A stretch of DNA of 36,731 nucleotides from Clostridia bacterium (GTDB lineage Bacteria > Bacillota > Clostridia > Oscillospirales > Acutalibacteraceae): positions 1 to 36,731 of the forward strand of contig JAFQKB010000047.1 in assembly GCA_017397125.1 (NCBI GenBank), read 5' to 3'. Every line of letters begins with the position of its first letter. Position 1 is the first letter of the stretch. The notes under the pieces are model-generated. The model made no database searches, was not told where the DNA came from, and saw only the letters and a program-made list of their open reading frames with translations. The position numbers were made by a program, and so were the translations under genes. This document shows, piece by piece, positions 1 through 7,133 of the stretch.

Positions 1-815
1 AAGGCGCCGCCGCCGTGGCGGGCATAGCCGCCATAGGTATCCACGATGATCTTACGGCCGGTCAGACCGGTATCGCCCTGGGGGCCGCCCACCACAAAGC
101 GTCCGGTGGGGTTGACGTAGATCTTTGTATCGTCGTCCAGTAGATGAGACGGGATGATGGGACGGATGATCAGCTCGATCACGTCCCGGCGGATGGTATC
201 CAGCGACACGGAGCTGCTATGCTGGGTAGATATCACAACTGCATCCACCCGGGCGGGCTTGTTGTCCCGGTATTCCACGGTGACCTGCGCTTTGCCATCG
301 GGACGCAGATAGGGGAGAGTGCCGTCCTTGCGCAGCTTGGTGAGCTGCTTACACAGAGCGTGGGATAGGGAGATGGGCAGCGGCATCAGCTCAGGGGTCT
401 CGGTACAGGCGTAGCCAAACATCAGACCCTGGTCGCCGGCGCCGATGCGGTCGTAGACATCCTCGGAGCTTTCACGGCTCTCGATGGCCTCGTTGACACC
501 CATGGCAATGTCCGGGGACTGCTCATCGATAGCGGTCATAACGGCACAGGTAGCGCTGTCAAAGTTGCCCTCCTCGCCGTTGTAGCCAATGTCCTTGACC
601 ACCGACCGGGCAATAGAGGGGATGTCCACGTAACAGCTGGTGGTGATCTCGCCCATTACCATCACCATGCCGGTGGTGCAGGCGGTCTCGCAGGCTACGT
701 GGGCGTTGGGGTCCTGAGCCAGGATGGCATCCAGCACCGCATCGGAAATCTGGTCACAGACTTTATCGGGATGACCCTCGGTCACCGATTCGGATGAAAA
801 ATAATGCTTATTCAT
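1..815 (-). CDS. metK: S-adenosylmethionine synthetase (C-terminus beyond window)
   Basis: Makes S-adenosylmethionine from methionine and ATP in the cytoplasm, supplying methyl groups for the cell, including the RsmD methyltransferase encoded in this window. The visible 271 residues contain the N-terminal motif [17 protein letters not shown] (residues 10-26) and the signature [12 protein letters not shown] (125-136), and run to [12 protein letters not shown] at the window edge; the usual family length is about 390-400, so roughly the last third is missing. The ATG at 815 is preceded by a strong AAGGAGG at 824-830. The gene stands alone behind its own sigma-A promoter and a SAM-I riboswitch with terminator, so it should be shut off when its product is abundant. 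Family assignment is certain. Confidence 0.98.
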   Translation of the reverse strand, partial: MNKHYFSSESVTEGHPDKVCDQISDAVLDAILAQDPNAHVACETACTTGMVMVMGEITTSCYVDIPSIARSVVKDIGYNGEEGNFDSATCAVMTAIDEQSPDIAMGVNEAIESRESSEDVYDRIGAGDQGLMFGYACTETPELMPLPISLSHALCKQLTKLRKDGTLPYLRPDGKAQVTVEYRDNKPARVDAVVISTQHSSSVSLDTIRRDVIELIIRPIIPSHLLDDDTKIYVNPTGRFVVGGPQGDTGLTGRKIIVDTYGGYARHGGGA

Positions 816-836
816 TCTATGTACCTCCTTGATTCA

Positions 837-870
837 TCAAAAAACGCTCGGCTGCAGCCGAGCGTTTTGG
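837..870 (-). terminator. Intrinsic terminator of the metK SAM-I riboswitch
   Basis: A perfect GC-rich hairpin, AAAACGCTCGGCTG paired with its exact complement at 841-868, is followed on the minus strand by a run of six T. It sits between the SAM-I aptamer and the metK ribosome binding site, the normal place for the riboswitch expression platform. I could not pick out a single convincing antiterminator by eye. Confidence 0.9.
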
Positions 871-872
871 AA

Positions 873-975
873 GATCCTCATCTTTCGGTTGCACCGCAGG
901 AATTAGCACCTTATGGTATACACAGGTTGCCGGACATCATCGGGCCTGATCCCTCCGTCACTCTTGATAAGGTAT
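873..975 (-). promoter_or_regulatory. SAM-I (S-box) riboswitch aptamer
   Basis: Read on the minus strand, the sequence has the S-box landmarks in order: CTTATCAAGAGTGACGGAGG, then GGCCCGATGATGTCCGGCAACC in two parts, AAGGTGCTAATTCC, and GAAAGATGAG at the 3' end. Stem P1 forms from CCTTATC (966-972) and GATGAGG (876-882). A terminator hairpin lies directly downstream, and metK follows. Known S-box elements bind S-adenosylmethionine and cause premature termination, so this is feedback control of SAM synthesis. Confidence 0.95.
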
Positions 976-991
976 GTAATTTTCGTGTTGT

Positions 992-1020
992 ATTATAATG
1001 CAAACCCGGTCATTTGTCAA
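992..1020 (-). promoter_or_regulatory. Sigma-A promoter of metK
   Basis: Perfect consensus -35 TTGACA (1015-1020) and -10 TATAAT (992-997) on the minus strand with a 17 bp spacer, directly upstream of the SAM-I aptamer. It lies just past the stop codon of the neighbouring ribU-like gene, so metK is an independent transcription unit. Confidence 0.93.
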
Positions 1021-1023
1021 CCA

Positions 1024-1680
1024 TTAAATTATACCTTTCCAGGATAGCAGAATCAGCACCAGCGTCGCCAGCACAAACAGGGTGATCAGCCACACCGGAA
1101 TGCGGCTCTTTTTACCCACCGCCTCGGCAGGGGGCAGCAGCCGTGCGGCGCGAAGCGCAGAGGAAACCGTTTTGTACAGCAGCATGGTCAGCGCAGCGTT
1201 GATGGAACCCTTGAGCAGGTTAAAAGGAGCAAATACAGGCAGCAGCATACCGGCGATCTCGGACCGGGATACGGTCATATACAAAGGCGTAATGAGGTAG
1301 TTCCACAGCACCATACCGGCGGTGGTCAGCAATGCGCCGCAGATCAGGCCGATCACTGCACCGGACAGCGTGCGCTTGCGGTGATAGATCAGTGAGGCCG
1401 TACATACAAATAGGCAGGAGGAAATGATGTTCATAGCCAGACCGATGGCGCCGGTGGTACTGAAGGTGACCATCTCCAATAGCGCTACCACCACCGCCAT
1501 ACACGCACCGGCCATAGGTCCGAATAAAAAGGCGCCGATGGTCAGCAGCACGTCTTTGGGCTCGTAGCTAAGGAAAAGAACGACCGGGATGCGGACAAAG
1601 AATACCGCCGCATACGAAAGGGCCGTCAGCATAGCCATAACGGTCAGGCGGCGTAACCGCCAGGTGGTTGTATTTTGCAT
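1024..1680 (-). CDS. ribU: RibU-like riboflavin ECF transporter S component
   Basis: Predicted substrate-binding membrane subunit of an energy-coupling factor transporter, taking up riboflavin together with shared EcfA/EcfA'/EcfT subunits encoded elsewhere. The 218-residue protein has about six hydrophobic segments, a basic N-terminus (WRLRRLTVMAMLTALSYA), and the RibU-type stretch FLSYEPKDVLLTIGAFLFGP (about 37-56), followed by LLEMVTFSTTGAIGLAMN. The C-terminal end is a hydrophobic segment flanked by basic residues. The ATG at 1680 has AGGAGG seven bases upstream. An FMN riboswitch precedes it, which independently supports riboflavin uptake rather than another vitamin. It is a single-gene unit. 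Confidence 0.9.
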   Translation of the reverse strand: MQNTTTWRLRRLTVMAMLTALSYAAVFFVRIPVVLFLSYEPKDVLLTIGAFLFGPMAGACMAVVVALLEMVTFSTTGAIGLAMNIISSCLFVCTASLIYHRKRTLSGAVIGLICGALLTTAGMVLWNYLITPLYMTVSRSEIAGMLLPVFAPFNLLKGSINAALTMLLYKTVSSALRAARLLPPAEAVGKKSRIPVWLITLFVLATLVLILLSWKGII

Positions 1681-1709
1681 AACAATACCTCCTGAGTAAA
1701 ATAAATAAG

Positions 1710-1740
1710 TGCCTTACGATACAGGTCGATCGCAAGGCAC
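1710..1740 (-). terminator. Putative terminator of the FMN riboswitch
   Basis: The minus strand has a hairpin of GTGCCTT-CGAT pairing with ATCG-AAGGCAC (one internal mismatch), followed by the T-rich stretch TTATTTATTTT. It lies between the FMN aptamer and the ribU ribosome binding site, consistent with an attenuation-type expression platform, although the U tract is interrupted. Confidence 0.7.
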
Positions 1741-1757
1741 ACAAAAAACGTCTGTGT

Positions 1758-1870
1758 ATCTTCTTTCATCCGGACTGTACCGTCGGTACCGGAATTTCAC
1801 CGGTTCGGCACTCATAGAGTGTTAGCGGACTGTCACCGCCGGTGGGGAATTGCACCCCGCCTTGAAGATC
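1758..1870 (-). promoter_or_regulatory. FMN riboswitch (RFN element)
   Basis: On the minus strand the RFN landmarks are clear: ATCTTCAAGGCGGGGTG at the 5' end, then AATTCCCCACCGGCGGTGA, GTCCGC, CCGGTGAAATTCCGG, and AGTCCGGATGAAAGAAGAT at the 3' end. The outer ATCTTC/GAAGAT closes the junction. Such elements bind flavin mononucleotide and repress riboflavin synthesis or uptake genes; here the gene downstream is a RibU-like transporter subunit. Confidence 0.96.
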
Positions 1871-1886
1871 GGATTCATTTTTGTAT

Positions 1887-1914
1887 ATTGTACTACAAAA
1901 TCGAAAAAAGTCAA
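1887..1914 (-). promoter_or_regulatory. Sigma-A promoter of the ribU unit
   Basis: -35 TTGACT (1909-1914) and -10 TACAAT (1887-1892) on the minus strand with a 16 bp spacer, immediately upstream of the FMN aptamer, and just after the rnhA stop codon. Confidence 0.8.
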
Positions 1915-1925
1915 CTGTTTTTTCT

Positions 1926-2366
1926 TCAATCACGCATAGCGGTGTAATAGCCCACAGCCATGCGATCGCAGCGCTCGTTTTCAGGGTGTCCCTGATGCCC
2001 CTTGACCCACACGAAATCCACTTTGTGCCGCTCCAGTAGAGGGAGCAGTTGCTCCCAAAGGTCCACGTTGAGGGCAGGCTTTTTATCTGCCTTGCGCCAT
2101 CCGTTGCGCTGCCAGCCGTATACCCAGCCCTTGGTAACCGCGTCTATAACGTATTTGGAGTCACTGGTTAACCGGACGTGGCAGGGCTCCTTCAGAGCGG
2201 TCAAACCCCGGATCACGGCGGTGAGCTCCATGCGGTTGTTGGTGGTCTCCCGTTCGCCGCCGCAAAGCTCTTTTTCGAAGCCTTCGTAGCGGAGAATGGC
2301 ACCCCAGCCGCCCTTTCCGGGGTTGCCGGAGCAGGCACCGTCGGTGTATAGTTCGACAAATTTCAT
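1926..2366 (-). CDS. rnhA: Ribonuclease HI
   Basis: Cuts the RNA strand of RNA-DNA hybrids, for example R-loops and replication primers. The 146 residues match a full-length bacterial RNase HI of the Escherichia coli type. The carboxylate active site is complete: D9 in [12 protein letters not shown]47 in TTNNRMEL, D69 in LTSDSKYV, and D134 in ENERCDRMA, with the conserved H124 in [10 protein letters not shown]. The basic handle region near [13 protein letters not shown] (85-97) is present. The ATG at 2366 has GGAGGT six bases upstream. It is a single-gene unit with its own promoter, divergent from the RNase J gene. Many Firmicutes carry only RNase HII/HIII, so a canonical HI type is worth noting. 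Confidence 0.96.
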   Translation of the reverse strand: MKFVELYTDGACSGNPGKGGWGAILRYEGFEKELCGGERETTNNRMELTAVIRGLTALKEPCHVRLTSDSKYVIDAVTKGWVYGWQRNGWRKADKKPALNVDLWEQLLPLLERHKVDFVWVKGHQGHPENERCDRMAVGYYTAMRD

Positions 2367-2410
2367 AGCATTACCTCCGATGGGCGGTGCAATACCGTCG
2401 TTACAAACCC

Positions 2411-2439
2411 ATTATAGCAAGAAAATTCCGTTATCGCAA
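2411..2439 (-). promoter_or_regulatory. Sigma-A promoter of rnhA
   Basis: -10 TATAAT (2411-2416) and -35 TTGCGA (2434-2439) on the minus strand, 17 bp apart. It is divergent from the RNase J promoter, whose -35 begins at 2497, leaving about 57 bp between the two -35 elements. Confidence 0.8.
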
Positions 2440-2496
2440 TAGGTAATATGGCAATTTGTGCCCATACTAACCATACCCGTAGTCGATAGCTATCAC

Positions 2497-2525
2497 TTGA
2501 CATTTTTTATTATATGCGGTATGAT
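2497..2525 (+). promoter_or_regulatory. Sigma-A promoter of the RNase J operon
   Basis: -35 TTGACA (2497-2502) and -10 TATGAT (2520-2525) with an exact 17 bp T-rich spacer. Transcription should start near 2531-2533, right at the first base of the 5' strand of the leader's closing helix. The same promoter could drive gdpP, rplI, dnaB, tilS and ftsH, since no terminator is seen until 11860. Confidence 0.9.
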
Positions 2526-2530
2526 ACTAG

Positions 2531-2761
2531 CGATGTTTCGTGATCGGATGAGCCAACGCCGGATGTGGAACGGTGTCGGCTGTTTGCCCCCTTGTTATGT
2601 ATGCGGAAAAGGACGGGTGCGGAGCCCGTCAGCCGAAGATTTTCGGCAGAAAAACACGGTTAATTTGCAGACGCACATCCCTACGGGCAGCCTCACCGTT
2701 TCGGTGGGGCTGAGGTTCGTTATTTGAGTTGTTCGGAAACATCCTTATAGAAATGGAGGAA
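2531..2761 (+). ncRNA. Structured pseudoknotted 5' leader of the RNase J gene (class not recognised)
   Basis: About 230 nt between the predicted start of transcription and the ribosome binding site GGAGGA (2755-2760). Seen by eye: a closing helix GATGTTTC (2532-2539) with GAAACATC (2736-2743), 8 bp perfect; an 11-position hairpin AGCCAACGCCG (2551-2561) with CGGTGTCGGCT (2571-2581), one A-C mismatch; its loop GATGTG (2562-2567) pairs with CACATC (2674-2679), a pseudoknot; hairpins GACGGG/CCCGTC (2612-2630) and GCCGAA/TTCGGC (2632-2647); and an 11 bp stem CAGCCTCACCG/CGGTGGGGCTG (2688-2712) with a TTT loop. A weaker TGCCC (2585-2589) with GGGCA (2685-2689) is also possible. No known riboswitch consensus was recognised. 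Inference: a cis-acting control element, perhaps autoregulation by RNase J. It also fills the longest gap between genes on this side of the window. Confidence 0.7.
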
Positions 2762-2765
2762 AATC

Positions 2766-4643
2766 ATGTCTGAGAAAAACAAAAAGCAAAATTACAGACA
2801 GCCTGACAATCGAGGTAAAAAGCAGCCGGAGCAAAAACAGCGCCCGGCACAGAAAAACAAACCTATGACGGCGGCGAAGGCGGCCTCTCACGCATCGGCT
2901 ATGCAGGCGGAGAATGCTCCCCGCACCGGCAAAAAGCCTTATCGAGGAGGCCACAATAATAAAAAGCCGGCCGGTGCACCGGCTCTGCCCATTCACTACA
3001 CCATTCTGGGCGGTCTCAATGAGATCGGTAAGAATATGGCGGTGCTGGAATACGGCGACGATGCCATCCTCATCGACTGTGGTATGTCCTTTCCGGATGA
3101 AGACCTGCTGGGCGTTGACGTCGTATTGCCGGACTTTTCTTATGCGCTGAAGATCAAAGATAAAATTCGCGGCATTTTCATCACTCACGGCCACGAGGAT
3201 CATATCGGTGCCCTGCCGTATCTGCTCAAGCAGATCGATATTCCGGTATACGCCGGCCGTCTGACGGTGGCGCTCATCGACTCCAAGCTGAAAGAGCACG
3301 GCCTGTCCGGCAAGGCCCGCCTGCACGTGGTCGAGGCCGGCGGTGTAATTCATATTGGAAAGCAATTTTCTGTGGAGTTTGTGGCGGTGAACCACTCCAT
3401 TCCGGATGCAATGGCTCTGGCCATCAAGACACCCTTGGGTTACGTGGTGCACACCGGCGACTTTAAGGTGGATTTCACCCCGGTTATGAGCAACATCATT
3501 GATCTGCCCCGCTTTGGTGAATTGGGCAGCGAGGGCGTTTTGGCTCTGCTGGCGGACTCTACCAATGCGGAGCGCCCCGGATACACCCCCAGCGAACGCG
3601 TGGTAGGCGAGAGCTTTGCCAATCTGTTCCGTAAGGCGGAGAACAAGCGCATTATTGTAGCTACCTTCTCCTCCAATCTGCCGCGTATCCAGCAGATTAT
3701 GTCCGCCTCCGCCCGTGACGGGCGCAAGGTGGCGGTCTCCGGCCGCAGTATGATCAACTTTGTTAATATTGCCCAGGAACTGGGCTATCTGCATATCCCG
3801 GAGGGTCTGCTCATCGATATTGATGCCATCAACCACTATCCCAAGGAAAAGGTTACGCTGATCACCACCGGCAGCCAGGGCGAGCCGATGTCCGCTCTGT
3901 CCCGGATGGCGTTTTCTGACCACCGCAAGGTGGAGGTAGGTCCGGACGATTATATCATTATCTCGGCTACCCCCATCCCCGGCAACGAAAAGACGGTGAG
4001 CAAGGTGGTCAACGAGCTTATGCGCCGCGGTTGTGTGGTTGTATACGAAAAGATGTACGACGTACATGTGTCCGGTCACGCCTGCCAGGAGGAACTGAAG
4101 ATCATCCATTCTCTGACCCGACCGAAGTTTTTCATTCCGGTCCACGGCGAGCAGAAGCATCTGTACAAGCACGCCGCCCTGGCGCATGCCATGGGCATGC
4201 CGGAAAAGAACGTACTGATCACCGAGATCGGTAAGACTATCGAACTGACCGCCGAAAAAATGGCTGTGGTCGGGTCGGTACCGGCGGGCCGCGTGCTGGT
4301 GGATGGCCTGGGCGTGGGCGACGTGGGCAGCATCGTGCTACGCGACCGCCGCCACCTGGCAGAGGATGGCCTGATCGTGGTGGTGGCCACGGTGGACAGC
4401 TCCACCGGCGAGATGGTATCCGGTCCGGATATCGTCACCCGCGGCTTTGTGTACGTTCGCGAGGCAGAAACGCTGATTGACGAGATCCGTGACGTAGCCC
4501 GTCGGGCTCTGGAGGATTGCTGCCGCAATCCCCGCTGCGATTGGGCCACGATGAAGAGCCGTGTGCGGGATGATCTGTCCCGTATGCTGTTCCAAAAGAC
4601 CAAGCGCAGCCCCATGATTCTTCCCATCATCATGGAGGTTTGA
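2766..4643 (+). CDS. rnj: Ribonuclease J (metallo-beta-lactamase/beta-CASP RNase)
   Basis: 5' exonuclease and endonuclease for mRNA decay and rRNA/sRNA maturation in Firmicutes. The 625-residue protein starts with a basic, Lys/Gln/Arg-rich, probably disordered segment of about 75 residues, absent from Bacillus RNase J1 (about 555). The catalytic region begins at ILGGLNEIGKNMAVLEYGDD. The zinc motif HGHEDH is at 141-146, further metal ligands are in VVHTGDFK (H229, D232), the beta-CASP domain contains TTGSQGEPMSALSRMA, and HVSGHA lies at 434-439, followed by IPVHGEQKH and the C-terminal domain. The ATG at 2766 is preceded by GGAGGA. It is first in a run with gdpP and rplI. The long structured leader before it suggests control at the RNA level. 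Confidence 0.96.
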   Translation: MSEKNKKQNYRQPDNRGKKQPEQKQRPAQKNKPMTAAKAASHASAMQAENAPRTGKKPYRGGHNNKKPAGAPALPIHYTILGGLNEIGKNMAVLEYGDDAILIDCGMSFPDEDLLGVDVVLPDFSYALKIKDKIRGIFITHGHEDHIGALPYLLKQIDIPVYAGRLTVALIDSKLKEHGLSGKARLHVVEAGGVIHIGKQFSVEFVAVNHSIPDAMALAIKTPLGYVVHTGDFKVDFTPVMSNIIDLPRFGELGSEGVLALLADSTNAERPGYTPSERVVGESFANLFRKAENKRIIVATFSSNLPRIQQIMSASARDGRKVAVSGRSMINFVNIAQELGYLHIPEGLLIDIDAINHYPKEKVTLITTGSQGEPMSALSRMAFSDHRKVEVGPDDYIIISATPIPGNEKTVSKVVNELMRRGCVVVYEKMYDVHVSGHACQEELKIIHSLTRPKFFIPVHGEQKHLYKHAALAHAMGMPEKNVLITEIGKTIELTAEKMAVVGSVPAGRVLVDGLGVGDVGSIVLRDRRHLAEDGLIVVVATVDSSTGEMVSGPDIVTRGFVYVREAETLIDEIRDVARRALEDCCRNPRCDWATMKSRVRDDLSRMLFQKTKRSPMILPIIMEV

Positions 4644-4666
4644 TTGATCATTAAGGAGGTGCGAAT

Positions 4667-6637
4667 ATGAGGCGTTATTATGGGCTGTTTGCATTGGTGG
4701 CTGCGGTGGTATTGCTGTTATCCGGAGCCAGCGCTGTGGTATTGTCCTTATATTCGTCTACTCTGTTTTGGATCCCGCTGGCGCTTCTGCTTGTGGCGGT
4801 AGTGGGCACGGTTGTGTGCATCGTGCGGTTTCGGCAGATGGCCACTCGTTTGATCCGCCGCCTGGCCAGCCACATCGACCCGGATCGTAGAGCGGCGCTG
4901 GAATCATTTCCGTTGCCGCTGCTATTGCTGGACACCAACGGCGACGTTTTGTTCAGCAACGGACATTACGTCCACGAGGTGGCGGACGACGCTGCACCGG
5001 TGGCGGGCACATCCATTGACCGATTGTTTCCGGAACTAAAACCGGATGCATTAACATCCAAATCGGTTGTGGATGTGCAGAACGGTTCTCATAAGCTGAC
5101 GGCCTATATCTCTGTTGTCAACGCTAAAGAGCAACAGAGATATGTTGTGTACTTTGTGGACAACACCGAACTGAAAAACACAGCCGAAGAATACGCAGCC
5201 ACCCGTCCGGTGGTGATGCACATCTGCATCGACAATCTGGAGGAAGCTACCGAGCATTTACGTGCCGGCGACCGTGCCCGCATCAGCGGCCAGATCGAGA
5301 CTATGTTGGAGGACTGGATCACCGCCGGCGGCGGTGTACTGCAGAAATACGGTAACGAGCGCTTTGTGGTGGTTACTGAGATGCGGCATCTCGACGCTAT
5401 GACTGCGGATCGTTTTTCAGTACTGGATCGCGTGCGCAATGCATTCCCGGAGGCGGAAAAGAACATCACCCTATCCATTGGCGTAGGGGAGGGACAGACC
5501 ATCCACGCCTGCCGGCAAATGGCCCGGCAGGCCCTGGATATGGCCCTTAGCCGAGGTGGAGACCAGGTGGCGATCAAGACGCTCAATGGCTACGACTTCT
5601 ACGGCGGAAGATCCCGCGGCGTAGAACGGCGCACTAAGGTGCGCACCCGTATCATTGCACAGGCCCTGCACGAGCTGATAGGGGACAGTGACTGTGTTTT
5701 GGTGATGGGTCACCGCTATTCCGATCTGGATTGTCTCGGCAGTGGTGCGGCGCTGGCGATGGCTGTTCGGCGCATGAACATACCGGCTCATGTGGTTGTG
5801 CAGCGGGGCGCTACTATGGCCGGACGCCTGATCGACCGGTATGAACATATGCGGGTGACCGACCTGTTTATTGAGCCGTCAGCCGCACGGGAGCGTATGA
5901 CCAAGAATACGTTGCTGATTATTGTGGATACACACTCCACCGGCATGCTGGATGCACCGGATTTGTACGATATGGCAGAACGTGTGGTGGTGATAGACCA
6001 CCACCGACGTATGGTTAACTACATACAGGATGCGGTGCTCACCTATCACGAGCCCTCTTCCTCTTCCGCCTGCGAGCTGGTGGCCGAATTGCTGCCGTAC
6101 CTGTTCGAGGAAAAAGTTGGCCGCGCCGAGGCGGAGGCGTTGCTGGCCGGTATTATGTTAGACACCCGCAATTTTGTGCTTCGCACCGGTGTGCGCACCT
6201 TTGAGGCAGCGGCCTATCTGCGGAGTCTAGGTGCGGATACGGTCACTGTGAAAAAGCTATTTTCTGAGAGCCTGGAGCAGTATCAATATAAGAGTGATCT
6301 GGTGTCTCAGGCTCAGGTATACCGTGACACCGCCGTTGCGGTGAGTGAGGTGGATTATTCCGATTACCGCACGGCTGCGGCGCAGGCTGCAGACGATTTG
6401 TTGTCGGTGCAGGGGGTGCTGGCCTCTTTTGTGGTCACGCCCATAGGCTCCCAGGTCAATATTTCCGCCCGCTCCTTTGGCGAGTGTAACGTGCAGCTGA
6501 TTATGGAGACACTGGGTGGCGGTGGCCACCTGACCATGGCGGCCACTCAGATGACGGATACCACGGTAGCCGAGGCGGAAACCAAGCTCAAAGCGGCCAT
6601 CGACCGCTATTTTGATCAAAAAGTAAACAACAACTGA
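4667..6637 (+). CDS. gdpP: Cyclic-di-AMP phosphodiesterase GdpP (DHH family)
   Basis: Membrane-bound enzyme that hydrolyses the second messenger c-di-AMP, which controls potassium, osmotic balance and wall stress. In 656 residues: two transmembrane helices (about 5-28 and 33-54), a PAS-like domain (about 80-170), a degenerate GGDEF-like domain (about 175-310), the DHH domain (340-500) and DHHA1 (about 550-650). DHH metal ligands are visible in [14 protein letters not shown] (H349, D353, D355), VDTHSTG (D421), IDHHRR (D444, H445, H446) and MLDTRNF (D499); the DHHA1 motif is [10 protein letters not shown] (617-626). The ATG at 4667 follows AAGGAGG. The order gdpP-rplI-dnaB is the standard Firmicute arrangement and supports the call. 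Confidence 0.96.
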   Translation: MRRYYGLFALVAAVVLLLSGASAVVLSLYSSTLFWIPLALLLVAVVGTVVCIVRFRQMATRLIRRLASHIDPDRRAALESFPLPLLLLDTNGDVLFSNGHYVHEVADDAAPVAGTSIDRLFPELKPDALTSKSVVDVQNGSHKLTAYISVVNAKEQQRYVVYFVDNTELKNTAEEYAATRPVVMHICIDNLEEATEHLRAGDRARISGQIETMLEDWITAGGGVLQKYGNERFVVVTEMRHLDAMTADRFSVLDRVRNAFPEAEKNITLSIGVGEGQTIHACRQMARQALDMALSRGGDQVAIKTLNGYDFYGGRSRGVERRTKVRTRIIAQALHELIGDSDCVLVMGHRYSDLDCLGSGAALAMAVRRMNIPAHVVVQRGATMAGRLIDRYEHMRVTDLFIEPSAARERMTKNTLLIIVDTHSTGMLDAPDLYDMAERVVVIDHHRRMVNYIQDAVLTYHEPSSSSACELVAELLPYLFEEKVGRAEAEALLAGIMLDTRNFVLRTGVRTFEAAAYLRSLGADTVTVKKLFSESLEQYQYKSDLVSQAQVYRDTAVAVSEVDYSDYRTAAAQAADDLLSVQGVLASFVVTPIGSQVNISARSFGECNVQLIMETLGGGGHLTMAATQMTDTTVAEAETKLKAAIDRYFDQKVNNN

Positions 6638-6662
6638 TGAATCATCACAGGAGGTTTTTCAT

Positions 6663-7103
6663 ATGAAAGTCGTACTGAAACAAGACGTAAAGGGACAGGG
6701 TAAGGCTGGCCAGCTGGTCAACGTGTCCGATGGCTATGCTCGCAACTTTCTTTTTCCCCGCCAGTTGGCGGTGCCGGCGGACGCTCAGGCTATGAACGAG
6801 CTGCGCACCAAGGAGGAGGCCGCCCAGTACCACGCCCGCGTGGAAAAGGAGGCAGCTCTGGAGGCCGCTGCTAAACTGAAGGATAAGACCGTTAAGATCT
6901 CGGCCAAGGCCGGCAGCTCCGGCCGCCTGTTTGGCGCCGTCACCACCAAGGAGGTAGCGGAGGCTCTTAATAAGCAGTTCGGCATCCAGGTGGATAAACG
7001 CAAGATCACCATGGATGACATCAAGGCCTATGGCACCTATGCGGCAGAGATCAAATTGCATGCCGGTGTGACGGCCACGTTCTCCGTAACGGTAAGCGAA
7101 TAA
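6663..7103 (+). CDS. rplI: 50S ribosomal protein L9
   Basis: Ribosomal large-subunit protein that binds 23S rRNA near the L1 stalk base and helps keep reading frame. At 146 residues it is full length. The N-terminal RNA-binding domain shows [19 protein letters not shown] and [19 protein letters not shown]; a long charged connecting helix (about 42-75) leads to the C-terminal domain with [16 protein letters not shown]. The ATG at 6663 has AGGAGG at a good distance. It lies 25 bp after gdpP and about 30 bp before dnaB, in the conserved order. Confidence 0.98.
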   Translation: MKVVLKQDVKGQGKAGQLVNVSDGYARNFLFPRQLAVPADAQAMNELRTKEEAAQYHARVEKEAALEAAAKLKDKTVKISAKAGSSGRLFGAVTTKEVAEALNKQFGIQVDKRKITMDDIKAYGTYAAEIKLHAGVTATFSVTVSE

Positions 7104-7133
7104 GTGCAAAAATAAGGAAAGGTGGGTTTTCCT

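Noticed and set aside
804..998. Plus-strand frame across the SAM-I riboswitch
   Set aside because: The region is fully explained by the minus-strand aptamer, terminator and promoter.
2612..2647. Two adjacent stable hairpins considered as a possible CRISPR-like repeat or intrinsic terminator
   Set aside because: They differ in sequence, are not repeated elsewhere, and lack a U tract; better explained as part of the RNase J leader.
2458..2727. 89-codon plus-strand frame over the RNase J promoter and leader
   Set aside because: It begins before the promoter and runs through stems of the leader; no ribosome binding site and no recognisable protein features.
2745..4187. 480-codon open frame on the minus strand, antisense to RNase J
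   Set aside because: RNase J is unmistakable on the plus strand; the antisense frame is low-complexity His/Arg/Val-rich and follows from the codon usage of the real gene.
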